A DNA stretch of 43,540 nucleotides, taken from NCBI GenBank assembly GCA_002305765.1, contig DBQU01000044.1:1-43540 (forward strand), written 5' to 3'. The notes under the pieces were generated by a model that saw nothing but the letters and a program-made list of their open reading frames with translations, ran no database searches and was not told the origin of the DNA. Positions within the stretch are counted from its first letter, which is position 1; each line of letters opens with the position of its first letter. This DNA is from Deltaproteobacteria bacterium UBA1386 (lineage in GTDB: Bacteria > Desulfobacterota > Syntrophorhabdia > Syntrophorhabdales > Syntrophorhabdaceae). Position numbers and translations under genes: made by a program. Below are positions 6,839 to 14,110 of this stretch, piece after piece.

Positions 6839-9408
6839 GTCACGACATCGGCGAGGAGCCTCATGTCATCTCCCGTGGTGTCAACGACGGTGACGATGCC
6901 TTCGTACCGGGAGCTCTCGGGAACCAGTATCGAGAGAAGGTTATACTTTCTGTCCACGATCCTTCTGCTGAAGGATGACCCTTCCCTGTCGGGGAAGATG
7001 GCGACGTAGAATACCCCCGTTTCGACGAGGTCCTGAAAGAAGTGGGTGCCGAAGGAAAGCTCGGGCATCACGCTGCCGAGACCCGTGCCGTGCGCCAGTT
7101 CCACCAGGACGGCGATGTTGTTGATCTCGGAAAACCGTACCGGGACTCCCAGTGAGGGTGTGGTGGTGCCCCACCGTCCCGGTCCGGCAAGGATCGTGGG
7201 CATCTCCTCCTGACCGGGTATCTGTCTGTTTATCCTGCCGATAAGGCGCGCGATGTCATATTTCTCCGACAGCGTCAGGAGGCTGTACCCGTCAGGGTCG
7301 ACCACTATTATCCGCTTGATCCCCTGCGTTATGTTGCTTCCCATGAAATTCCCCGAGGACTGGAAGAGTATCCTGTCGGCGGGCACCTTGCGCGGGATCC
7401 TGACCCTCTTTCCCTCGCCTTTCGTCTGCAGGGGTCTGCACTGGACGAGGTTGATCTGAAAGGCGTCGCTGGCCGTGAAGTTTATGGTGAATTCGATGTC
7501 CACGGGGTACTGGTAGCTTGTCTCCAGGGTCTTGAGCATTCGCTGCATGATCGTCGGGAGGGGCGTTTCGGACATGAGCCTGTCAAAGGTCACGATCCAT
7601 GACTCCCTGGGCTCAAGCCCGCGGGACCTCAGGAACTCGGCCGCTTCGAGGTCGCGTGTTCCCATGAGCTCCCGGTCCGCCTTCATGTCGCCCGTGATTA
7701 TGTCGGTGACGGGGATCGTTTCGAGAACGTTGGTCTCGACGTTGAGGACATCGCCGTTGTGCTGGGAGTATTTCTTCATGTCGCTCGGCCCGCTGTGAGG
7801 GCGGAGCAGCGGGAGATCGAGGGCGACGATGCTGGGATAATCGTGCTCCACGCGGTTCACCGCCCTGGTGCCGAGGCCCGCCACGAGGCGAAGCATCCCC
7901 GCCTTCGGGTTCATGTCCCGTCTCCAGACGAAGGTGTTGTAGGATATCCCGACACCGGCAAGATCGGGGTAGAAGTAGCTGCCGTGGTAGGAGCCCGAAA
8001 CCCTCTGGACCAGGAGCGCCATCTGCTCGTCGTGTTTGTCGAGGCCCCTCTGGAGGCGGTAGGCCAGGGCGTCCTCGTTCATGGTGCTCGCGTACACGTG
8101 CCGCACATACTCGCCGAACTGCTTGTAGCGCTCCTCCGGGGTGCCCTGGTTGACGCAGAAGACGCTCTCGTACTTGCCGGCAAAGGCGTTGCCGAAGGCG
8201 TCCTCGAGAAGGCTGCTCGACCGTATGATGATGGGCGACTGTCCGAAATACTCGATGAGGCGCCAGAATTGCTCTTCTATCTCGTCGGGGAAAGAACCCT
8301 CGAGCATGGATTCCCTGAGGCTCTTCGCGACCTCGAAATACCCGTCCCGGGTCTTCTGTTCCATGCGCAGCTTCCACCACCCGTTCTCGACGAGGTACGT
8401 GTAGAAGACATCGGAACCGATGAAGAACGAATCGTGGGGTTCGAGGACGCGCTGCCAGTCGAAGGACATGTCACGGGAGAGGATCTTCCTGGCGAGGAGC
8501 ATGCCGACCGTTTTCCCTCCGATATAGCCCGTCCCTATGAGGCGCGCCTTGATGGCGAGGAGGTCCTCGAGTGTGAAGTACTTCTTCGCGAGGGCGACTA
8601 TCCTTTCCTCGCGGCCGATCATGATCCTGCACAGCTGGTCGAGGACGGCCTCCTGTTCATCACTGCCCACGTTCTCGTTCAGGAGGTCTCCGATGCGGAT
8701 GAAGAACCTGTCCCAGTGGTCGAGGTTCCTTTTCGCCAGGTCCGTTCCCTTGACGGAGATGCGGGTGAGCAGGCGGCCCGTGTCCACGCTGCTCGTCACC
8801 GGCAGGAACCGGTCCTCGCTCTTGCGGTGGGGAAGGAACATCGTGGGCGAGTGTCGGCCGCGGACCTTGAGAGGATGCACGTAGATCTTGTCGTCGACAT
8901 TGTAGACATCGATGAGCACCTGGGTCGTTTCGCGGATGCGGGCGACGGTCTTGAAGGAGTGGCTCTCCCTGAGCAGCGCGAAATAGGCTATGGTGTTGAG
9001 CTGGTACAGATAGGGGCAGGCGATCGTGAAGAAGTTGCCGATCATGAGGTCCGTGGCCCACGCGGAGAGGAGATCGGAGAGGGAATCGAAAACGTAATGG
9101 ACGTCGCGCCCTTCCGAGGTGATGATGTTGTAGACCTGGGCGGTGAAGGATTCGAAGCCGCTGCGCGCGTCCAGGTTGTGCACCCGGACGTTCTCGTTGC
9201 CCTCTATCACGGGCCTGTGGCCGGCGAACCGCATGTAGACCACCTTCTTACCGTCCCTGACCGACCGCTCGACGAAGGGCTTCGCGAAAGACAGGTAGTC
9301 GTCGATGGAGTCAACCTGCCATACGACGTTGTCTCCCGTTCGCAGCCCGTCGATGATCTCGTCGATGCCGGCGATGCCCGCGCTTTCCCGTGCAAGTATT
9401 CTGGCCAT
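6796..9408 (-). CDS. PEP/pyruvate-binding (PPDK N-terminal-like) protein with KaiC-like N-terminal domain
   Basis: 870 residues. Residues 1-210 resemble a KaiC/RecA-like module (GIAGIDEIIDGLRTGDNVVWQV ... VHYVFDSLSDLLSAWATDL), but the Walker A loop expected after GDNVVWQV is replaced by DSIDDYLSF. From about 290 an ATP-grasp PEP/pyruvate-binding domain starts (GGKTVGMLLARKIL, IIIRSSSLLEDAFGNAFAGK near 395, VQCRPLQ near 655). A C-terminal domain (GPGRWGTTTPSLGVPV near 740, then THFFQDLVE) follows. The phospho-histidine swivel domain (TGGxTSHAA) and the PEP TIM barrel of true PPDK/PEP synthase are absent, so it cannot be a complete dikinase. It lies 38 bases after the CMD-family gene on the same strand. 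Function unknown. Confidence 0.85.
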   Translation of the reverse strand: MARILARESAGIAGIDEIIDGLRTGDNVVWQVDSIDDYLSFAKPFVERSVRDGKKVVYMRFAGHRPVIEGNENVRVHNLDARSGFESFTAQVYNIITSEGRDVHYVFDSLSDLLSAWATDLMIGNFFTIACPYLYQLNTIAYFALLRESHSFKTVARIRETTQVLIDVYNVDDKIYVHPLKVRGRHSPTMFLPHRKSEDRFLPVTSSVDTGRLLTRISVKGTDLAKRNLDHWDRFFIRIGDLLNENVGSDEQEAVLDQLCRIMIGREERIVALAKKYFTLEDLLAIKARLIGTGYIGGKTVGMLLARKILSRDMSFDWQRVLEPHDSFFIGSDVFYTYLVENGWWKLRMEQKTRDGYFEVAKSLRESMLEGSFPDEIEEQFWRLIEYFGQSPIIIRSSSLLEDAFGNAFAGKYESVFCVNQGTPEERYKQFGEYVRHVYASTMNEDALAYRLQRGLDKHDEQMALLVQRVSGSYHGSYFYPDLAGVGISYNTFVWRRDMNPKAGMLRLVAGLGTRAVNRVEHDYPSIVALDLPLLRPHSGPSDMKKYSQHNGDVLNVETNVLETIPVTDIITGDMKADRELMGTRDLEAAEFLRSRGLEPRESWIVTFDRLMSETPLPTIMQRMLKTLETSYQYPVDIEFTINFTASDAFQINLVQCRPLQTKGEGKRVRIPRKVPADRILFQSSGNFMGSNITQGIKRIIVVDPDGYSLLTLSEKYDIARLIGRINRQIPGQEEMPTILAGPGRWGTTTPSLGVPVRFSEINNIAVLVELAHGTGLGSVMPELSFGTHFFQDLVETGVFYVAIFPDREGSSFSRRIVDRKYNLLSILVPESSRYEGIVTVVDTTGDDMRLLADVVTQKVICFSALKTDQ

Positions 9409-9446
9409 GCAAGAATCCCGGCTTTAGAGCCGCCTCCTATTGGATC

Positions 9447-9854
9447 CTACTTCCCGCCCTTCGTGAAGGTCTCCCATTCCCCCCGGCCTTTGAGGACCTC
9501 CCTGAAGACCTCCAGCGCCTTGTTGACGAGCGGCATCCCGCCGTAAGGGGCGAGTTGGAAGAAGACCTCGGCGAGCTTCCTGGGATCGCATCCGACGTTG
9601 AGGGCGGCGTTCACGTGGAGCCTCAGTTCATCGGCCGCTCCCAGGGCGGCAAGCATGGCACAGGCGGCCATCTGGCGCTCCGGAAGGGTGAGGACCGTCC
9701 GGGAATACAGATTGCCCGTTATGAACATGGAGAGATCGTTGGCCAGGTCCTTGTCAAATTCCTTCCAGGTGAGGTAGGGGGGGTCGAGCTTCATTCCTCC
9801 CGTCCAGAGTTTTTTTGCCGTCTCCTGGGTTCTCTTCTTTATGTCGTCGTTCAC
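9447..9854 (-). CDS. Carboxymuconolactone decarboxylase (CMD/AhpD-like) family protein
   Basis: 135 residues from a GTG start preceded by GGAGGAGG at ideal spacing; an upstream in-frame extension to 9905 would add 17 basic residues and lacks such a site. The CMD fold signature is present: LPERQMAACAMLAALGAADELRLHVNAAL, then GCDPRKLAEVFFQLAPYGGMP. The AhpD-type CxxC peroxidase motif is absent, so it is the gamma-carboxymuconolactone-decarboxylase-like branch, whose members are mostly of unknown substrate. It is probably co-transcribed with the downstream PEP/pyruvate-binding protein gene. Confidence 0.85.
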   Translation of the reverse strand: MNDDIKKRTQETAKKLWTGGMKLDPPYLTWKEFDKDLANDLSMFITGNLYSRTVLTLPERQMAACAMLAALGAADELRLHVNAALNVGCDPRKLAEVFFQLAPYGGMPLVNKALEVFREVLKGRGEWETFTKGGK

Positions 9855-9979
9855 TTTCCTCCTCCATTTTTTCAAGGTTCTATCACGCATCTTTCCCCGC
9901 GTCAAGGCCGGAAGGCCTGTATTTTCTTCCCCGGAATATGGTACTATAGGCTCGATAATCTCAGGACAGGAGGAACGTG

Positions 9980-10564
9980 ATGAGGCGATCGTTTCTGTAT
10001 GGTTTCATTGCACTGGTGGTGATGATGTTCGCGGGTTGCGGCTACAATACGATACAGCAGAACGACGAGGCCGTGAAGGCGGCATGGGGTGACGTCGAGG
10101 CCACGTACCAGAGGCGCAACGACCTGGTGCCCAACCTCGTGGAGACGGTGAAGGCCTACGCGAAGCACGAGAGCGAGACCCTTCAGGCCGTGACGGAGGC
10201 CCGGGCAAAGGTGGGAAGCGTCCAGGTGTCGAAGGACATGATCGGCGATCCCCAGGCCATGGCCAGGTTCCAGCAGGCGCAGGCGTCGATGGGCGGGGCC
10301 CTGTCGCGGCTCCTTCTCGTTGCCGAGCGCTATCCCGACCTCAAGGCCAGCCAGAATTTCCGCGACCTTCAGAACCAGCTGGAAGGCACGGAGAACAGGA
10401 TAAACGTGGCACGCACGAGATACAACAAGGCCGTGCAGACATTCAACACTTCCATCCGGGTCTTCCCGAGCAACCTGACGAACATGTTCATACTCAAGCT
10501 TCCCCAGAAGGAGCCCTTCAAGGCGGAAGCGGGGGCGGATAAGGCGCCGAAGGTGAAGTTCTGA
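9980..10564 (+). CDS. lemA: LemA family lipoprotein
   Basis: 194 residues. It has a lipoprotein signal (hydrophobic stretch then lipobox FAGC) and the LemA signature: YNTIQQNDEAVKAAWGDVEA, QRRNDLVPNLVETVKAYA and the ETLQAVTEARAKV helix, followed by ARTRYNKAVQTFN and FPSNL. LemA proteins are all-helical, membrane-anchored and of uncertain role. They commonly sit beside TPM-domain proteins, as here. The ATG at 9980 lies 6 bases after GGACAGGAGG; the overlapping GTG at 9977 is too close to it. First gene of a three-gene operon. Confidence 0.95.
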   Translation: MRRSFLYGFIALVVMMFAGCGYNTIQQNDEAVKAAWGDVEATYQRRNDLVPNLVETVKAYAKHESETLQAVTEARAKVGSVQVSKDMIGDPQAMARFQQAQASMGGALSRLLLVAERYPDLKASQNFRDLQNQLEGTENRINVARTRYNKAVQTFNTSIRVFPSNLTNMFILKLPQKEPFKAEAGADKAPKVKF

Positions 10565-10584
10565 CCCAAGGTAAGGCCGGGACG

Positions 10585-11511
10585 ATGAAAGGATCTCGCA
10601 CAGGCACTACCAGGCGCATGGGGCACGTGAGCGGGGCCCTCCGGAGGTGCATTGCCATATCCGTGGCTTTTTGTCTCGCTGTTCTCTGGGTTGCTGCCTG
10701 CGCCCACGCACTGGAGGTGCCGGCCCTGAAAGGGCGCGTGAACGACTATGCCGGCATGATGTCGCCCGGCGTCCGTGCCCAGCTGGAGAAGGAACTCCAG
10801 GACTTCGAGGGGTCGGAGTCCACGCAGATCGTGGTCCTCACCATCGACTCCCTGGAGGGGGAGAGCCTGGAAGAGTTCTCCATCAAGGTGGCCGAGACGT
10901 GGAAGATCGGCCAGAAGGGCAAGGACAACGGTGCCATCCTCCTCGTCGCGAAAAAGGACCGCAAGACGCGCATCGAGGTCGGACGCGGTCTCGAGGGGAA
11001 GCTCACGGACCTGACGGCGGGACGCATCGTTCAGCTCGTAATCAACCCGCAATTCAAAAGGGGCGATTTTGACGGCGGTTTTTCCTCGGGTATCCGGGCC
11101 ATGATAGACGCGACCCGGGGGGAGTTCAAGGCTGACGCGGCCAGGTCCCGGTCGGGGAAAAGGGGCGGTCCGGGATCCACTCTGCCATTCCTCATCTTCG
11201 GCGCGATCTTTCTTCTCGTCTTGGGAAGGATCTCGCGCGTCCTGGGCGGCGGTGCCGGGCTGATAGGTTTCTCGGCCCTGGGGTTCCTTCTGGGATTTTC
11301 GCTCGTGACTGTCGTTCTCCTCGGTATCCTCGGTCTTGTGCTCGGTGTTTTCCTTCCCTTCCTCTTCGGGGGTTCCCGGGGAGGGGGAGGCTTCGGTCCG
11401 GGCGGTTACTGGACGGGCGGTGGATTTTCGAGTGGAGGAGATTTCGGCGGCGGCGGTTTCTCCGGAGGCGGAGGAGATTTCGGCGGCGGCGGCGCGTCGG
11501 GGGACTGGTGA
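10585..11511 (+). CDS. TPM-domain (YgcG-like) exported membrane protein
   Basis: 308 residues. A signal peptide (to about residue 42) is followed by a TPM domain (VNDYAGMMSPGVRAQLEKEL ... QIVVLTIDSLEGESLEEFSI, KGKDNGAILLVAKKDRKTRI, GRGLEGKLTD), then two membrane segments (about 190-260) and a glycine-rich tail rich in FGGGG repeats. TPM domains (thylakoid lumen TLP18.3/Psb32/MOLO-1) have reported phosphatase activity in plants; in bacteria the role is unsettled. The order lemA then this gene is a widespread pairing. The stop overlaps the next start as TGATG, indicating translational coupling. An internal ATG at 10618 is an alternative start. Confidence 0.92.
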   Translation: MKGSRTGTTRRMGHVSGALRRCIAISVAFCLAVLWVAACAHALEVPALKGRVNDYAGMMSPGVRAQLEKELQDFEGSESTQIVVLTIDSLEGESLEEFSIKVAETWKIGQKGKDNGAILLVAKKDRKTRIEVGRGLEGKLTDLTAGRIVQLVINPQFKRGDFDGGFSSGIRAMIDATRGEFKADAARSRSGKRGGPGSTLPFLIFGAIFLLVLGRISRVLGGGAGLIGFSALGFLLGFSLVTVVLLGILGLVLGVFLPFLFGGSRGGGGFGPGGYWTGGGFSSGGDFGGGGFSGGGGDFGGGGASGDW

Positions 11512-12158
11512 TGAAGAAAGCCCTCAATTTCTTTACTCATGTCGAGAAGGAGAGGATCCGCGAAGCGACCTCGCTCGCGGAGTCGAAGACCCTGGGCGAG
11601 ATAGCCGTCATGGTCGTTGACGCCTCGAGCCGGTATCGTGAGGCCGAAGTGCTCGGTGCCGTCACCTTCGGAAATGTTGCCGCTTTCCTCATCGCGGAGT
11701 TCTTTCTCCACGGGTCGCTCTGGTGGTACATCCCTCTCACTTTCATTTTCTTCCCTCCTTTCTGGCTCGTGATGAGAAGAACGCCATACCTCAAGGCACT
11801 TTTCAGCGGCACCGGGCGCCGCGAGCGGGCCGTGCGGGACAGGGCCGTCAGGGCCTTCTATGAGAAGGGTCTGTACCGGACAAAGGGCAACACGGGCATC
11901 CTCTTTTTCATCTCCCTCCTGGAAAGGAAGGTTTGGGTCCTTGCCGACAAGGGCATCCACGAGAAGATCACCCAGGCGAAGCTCAACGCCTTCGCGAGGA
12001 CGGTCTCCGCGGGAATACGGCAGGGGACGGCGGCCGACGCCCTCGTAGAGGCTATAGGCGAGGCGGGCAGGCTCCTCGAGGAGCACTTCCCCACCGTGGA
12101 AGGCGACACCAACGAACTGACCGATGAAGTCATCACGAGCGACAGGGAAACGGTGTAA
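11511..12158 (+). CDS. Second TPM-domain membrane protein
   Basis: 215 residues; its ATG shares a base with the preceding stop codon. A TPM-like domain is split by a two-helix membrane hairpin at about 55-95: VEKERIREATSLAESKTLGEIAVMVV comes before the hairpin and GNTGILFFISLLERKVWVLAD, GIHEKI, IRQGTAADALVEAI after it. No signal peptide, so the N-terminus probably starts inside. It forms with LemA and the first TPM protein a three-gene unit that recurs in many bacteria. A role in envelope maintenance is presumed only from localisation. Confidence 0.88.
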   Translation: MKKALNFFTHVEKERIREATSLAESKTLGEIAVMVVDASSRYREAEVLGAVTFGNVAAFLIAEFFLHGSLWWYIPLTFIFFPPFWLVMRRTPYLKALFSGTGRRERAVRDRAVRAFYEKGLYRTKGNTGILFFISLLERKVWVLADKGIHEKITQAKLNAFARTVSAGIRQGTAADALVEAIGEAGRLLEEHFPTVEGDTNELTDEVITSDRETV

Positions 12159-12176
12159 AGACGCCCCCAGGTGCCT

Positions 12177-12280
12177 TATTCGTCCTATAGGTCCCAGTCC
12201 TATAGGTCCGATATGTCTTATTGGTCCTATGTGTTTTATAATAGGACATATCGGACGAATAAGACCAATAGGACGGATCG
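12177..12280. repeat. Nonamer repeat locus A (GTCCTATNN, direct then inverted)
   Basis: Units of period 9 such as GTCCTATAG, GTCCGATAT, GTCTTATTG and GTCCTATGT run on the plus strand to about 12230, then the reverse complements (ATAGGACAT, ATCGGACGA, ATAAGACCA, ATAGGACGG) follow, so the locus can fold into a long hairpin. It lies between two co-directional genes. Confidence 0.9.
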
Positions 12281-12317
12281 AGGGTGGGGGGTCGGTGGGG
12301 TTTTTTAGGGAGCTGTG

Positions 12318-12995
12318 ATGGGTGAGATGGATATTTATCTCCGGTCCACGGAGATCATAGACAGTGATAACGGTCGCATCCGGGAGACGGCGCTCAAGCT
12401 CGCCGGGGGATTGACGGGGGAAGGCCCGAGGGCTCGGGCGCTCTTCTGCTTCGTCCGTGATGAGATCCACTATAATGTTTACATGCTCTCGACCTTCAGG
12501 GAAGATTTCAGGGCGAGCACGACTCTTGAGAGAGGTAAGGGCTATTGTGTCCAGAAGGCCGTTCTTCTTGCAGCTCTCGCCCGTGCCGCGGGTATTCCAT
12601 CCCGGCTTGCCTTCGCGAGGATCGTGAACCATAAGATGCCCGCGGAGCTCAAGGCTCAGACGGGCATAGAGGAGTTTCCCAGTCACGGGTACACCCAGCT
12701 TTTCGTAAAGGGGAGGTGGGTGAGCGTCACCCCGGCCTTCGACAGGGGCCTGTGCCACAGGATCGGTGTGCCTGCCTGCGATTTCGACGGGGAGCACGAT
12801 GCCGTCCTTGCCCCGGTGGATGCTTCCGGCAACCCCTACGTGGAGTACATCGAAAAATATGGACCCCACGCCGATCTGCCCTTTGAATGGCTTCACAGTA
12901 AGATCTTCCCCATCTGGGGGAACAAGCGTCCCTGGGCCGAAGCCGATGCCTCCCGGGGCCACATCATGCCATTGTCGGGATACCGGTTCCCGTAA
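12318..12995 (+). CDS. Transglutaminase-like (papain-fold) domain protein
   Basis: 225 residues, cytoplasmic by lack of a signal peptide. The transglutaminase core triad is visible: Cys in GKGYCVQKAVLLAALARAAG, His in SHGYTQLFVKGRW and Asp in VSVTPAFDRGL. Members of this family act as cysteine proteases, amidases or peptide-bond-forming enzymes; substrate unknown. AGGGAG lies 5 bases before the ATG. The stop codon is followed almost at once, in the same frame, by a cysteine-rich reading frame, so the two may be one transcription unit. Confidence 0.88.
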   Translation: MGEMDIYLRSTEIIDSDNGRIRETALKLAGGLTGEGPRARALFCFVRDEIHYNVYMLSTFREDFRASTTLERGKGYCVQKAVLLAALARAAGIPSRLAFARIVNHKMPAELKAQTGIEEFPSHGYTQLFVKGRWVSVTPAFDRGLCHRIGVPACDFDGEHDAVLAPVDASGNPYVEYIEKYGPHADLPFEWLHSKIFPIWGNKRPWAEADASRGHIMPLSGYRFP

Positions 12996-13004
12996 GGGGG
13001 TCTC

Positions 13005-13226
13005 ATCAAGCCGAAAAGTGGTTATTGCATCGGGTGCACCAACAAGCATGGCTGCAAGTCCAGGACACCTCCCTGCATCGACGAGATGACATCCCGCAAC
13101 GTCAGTTCCGACTCGGGGAAGCGGTACCTCATTGAGCTCGGCAGAATAGATCTCTGCGGAGGCTGTCCCTTCCTGCGCTCCTGCTGGACAATGGAGGAGT
13201 ACGGAAAAAAGCTGGCCTCAGGTTGA
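13005..13226 (+). CDS. Small cysteine-rich protein, apparent non-canonical ATC start
   Basis: A 73-codon frame in phase with the upstream transglutaminase gene after its TAA stop. Seven cysteines occur, six of them in two matching clusters: CIGCTNKHGC at 8-17 and CGGCPFLRSC at 51-60, both CxxCxxxxxC, with one more Cys at 24. This looks like a metal or Fe-S binding mini-protein. No ATG, GTG or TTG exists in frame before the first cluster. The ATC at 13005 is placed where a start codon should be, 4 bases after AAGGGGG, followed by KPKSGYC. Either ATC initiates, stop readthrough makes a C-terminal extension of the transglutaminase, or a base is mis-called. No family recognised. Confidence 0.6.
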   Translation: MKPKSGYCIGCTNKHGCKSRTPPCIDEMTSRNVSSDSGKRYLIELGRIDLCGGCPFLRSCWTMEEYGKKLASG

Positions 13227-13248
13227 TCTTCCCGTAGCTAGAGGGCCT

Positions 13249-13926
13249 TTATGCGGTCTGCGGCACGATGCGTACCTCTACACGCCGGTTTTGCTGGCGG
13301 CCGCCCTCGGTAGCATTGCTTGCGATGGGTCTCGTTTCGCCGTAACCGATGGTGGTCAGGCGAGACGTGTTGACACCCATCCCCGCCAGGGCGTTCCTTA
13401 CCGCTTCCGCGCGCCGCTCGGAGAGCTTCTGGTTATAGTCAGTCGATCCGCTGCTGTCGGTATGCCCGGCGATCTGGATATTTGTTTCGGGGTACTGCCT
13501 GAGCACGTCCGCCACCCTTTGCAGTTCGCCCTGGGCACCGGGGAGCAGGGTTGAGGAATTGACCGCGAAAAGATAATCGGATTTAAAGGTCACCGTGAGC
13601 ACGTCAACGGATTGCTTCCTGGCTCCCGCAACGATCTCCTGTTCCCGTCTCATTGTCGCGGCCTCGGAATTGGCAATGGCCTGACGCATTGACTGCTCCT
13701 GGTTGTCCATGTATCTGCCTATTGCCGCTCCCGTCAGGCCTCCGACGACGGCTCCGATGCCTGCGCCAATGAGCGTCGAGGAGGTGTCGCGTCCAATGGC
13801 CTGACCGGCCCCTGCCCCGACCGCCGCACCGACACCGGCACCAACCGCGGCACCTGTCCCTGTTCTTGTCGCGCAGCCGGCAAGTGCGAAACCGATAATA
13901 ACCATCAGGATCATCAGTTTTTTCAT
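13249..13926 (-). CDS. OmpA-family lipoprotein with glycine-zipper domain (YiaD-like)
   Basis: 225 residues from the ATG at 13926, which directly begins a lipoprotein signal (lipobox LAGC, Cys18). Residues about 22-75 are a glycine-zipper region rich in GAGVGAAVG-type repeats ending in GRYMDNQEQSMRQAI. Residues 115-225 are an OmpA-like peptidoglycan-binding domain with AGHTDSSGSTDYNQKLSERRAEAVR and GYGETRP ... QNRRVEVRI, including the Asp and Arg that bind diaminopimelate. An upstream in-frame ATG would add ten residues before the signal and is rejected. Supports a diderm envelope. Monocistronic as far as visible. Confidence 0.95.
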   Translation of the reverse strand: MKKLMILMVIIGFALAGCATRTGTGAAVGAGVGAAVGAGAGQAIGRDTSSTLIGAGIGAVVGGLTGAAIGRYMDNQEQSMRQAIANSEAATMRREQEIVAGARKQSVDVLTVTFKSDYLFAVNSSTLLPGAQGELQRVADVLRQYPETNIQIAGHTDSSGSTDYNQKLSERRAEAVRNALAGMGVNTSRLTTIGYGETRPIASNATEGGRQQNRRVEVRIVPQTA

Positions 13927-14110
13927 CCTGTCACCCCCTTCATGTCGATTGTCCATCCTTATGAACAGTCTACGACGGATCCGGCCCTTGTCAACTGCAT
14001 TCTGTGCCGGTTGCGTATGGATGATTATACCGCGGGGAGCGAGGACGGATCTGCGAGGGATTGGGATATCAGAGAGACGGGAAAGAGGTCCTTGCCGCCT
14101 GGGTTAAGAC

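Noticed and set aside
7759..9546. 595-codon open frame on the plus strand opposite the PEP/pyruvate-binding gene
   Set aside because: No recognisable domain; codon composition is that of a GC-rich antisense shadow.
12177..12280. CRISPR array
   Set aside because: The repeated unit is 9 bases with no spacers, and it is inverted within the locus; there are no cas genes.
11406..13049. 547-codon minus-strand open frame across the TPM and transglutaminase genes
   Set aside because: It is antisense to three well-supported genes and passes through repeat A, whose translation gives IGP repeats.
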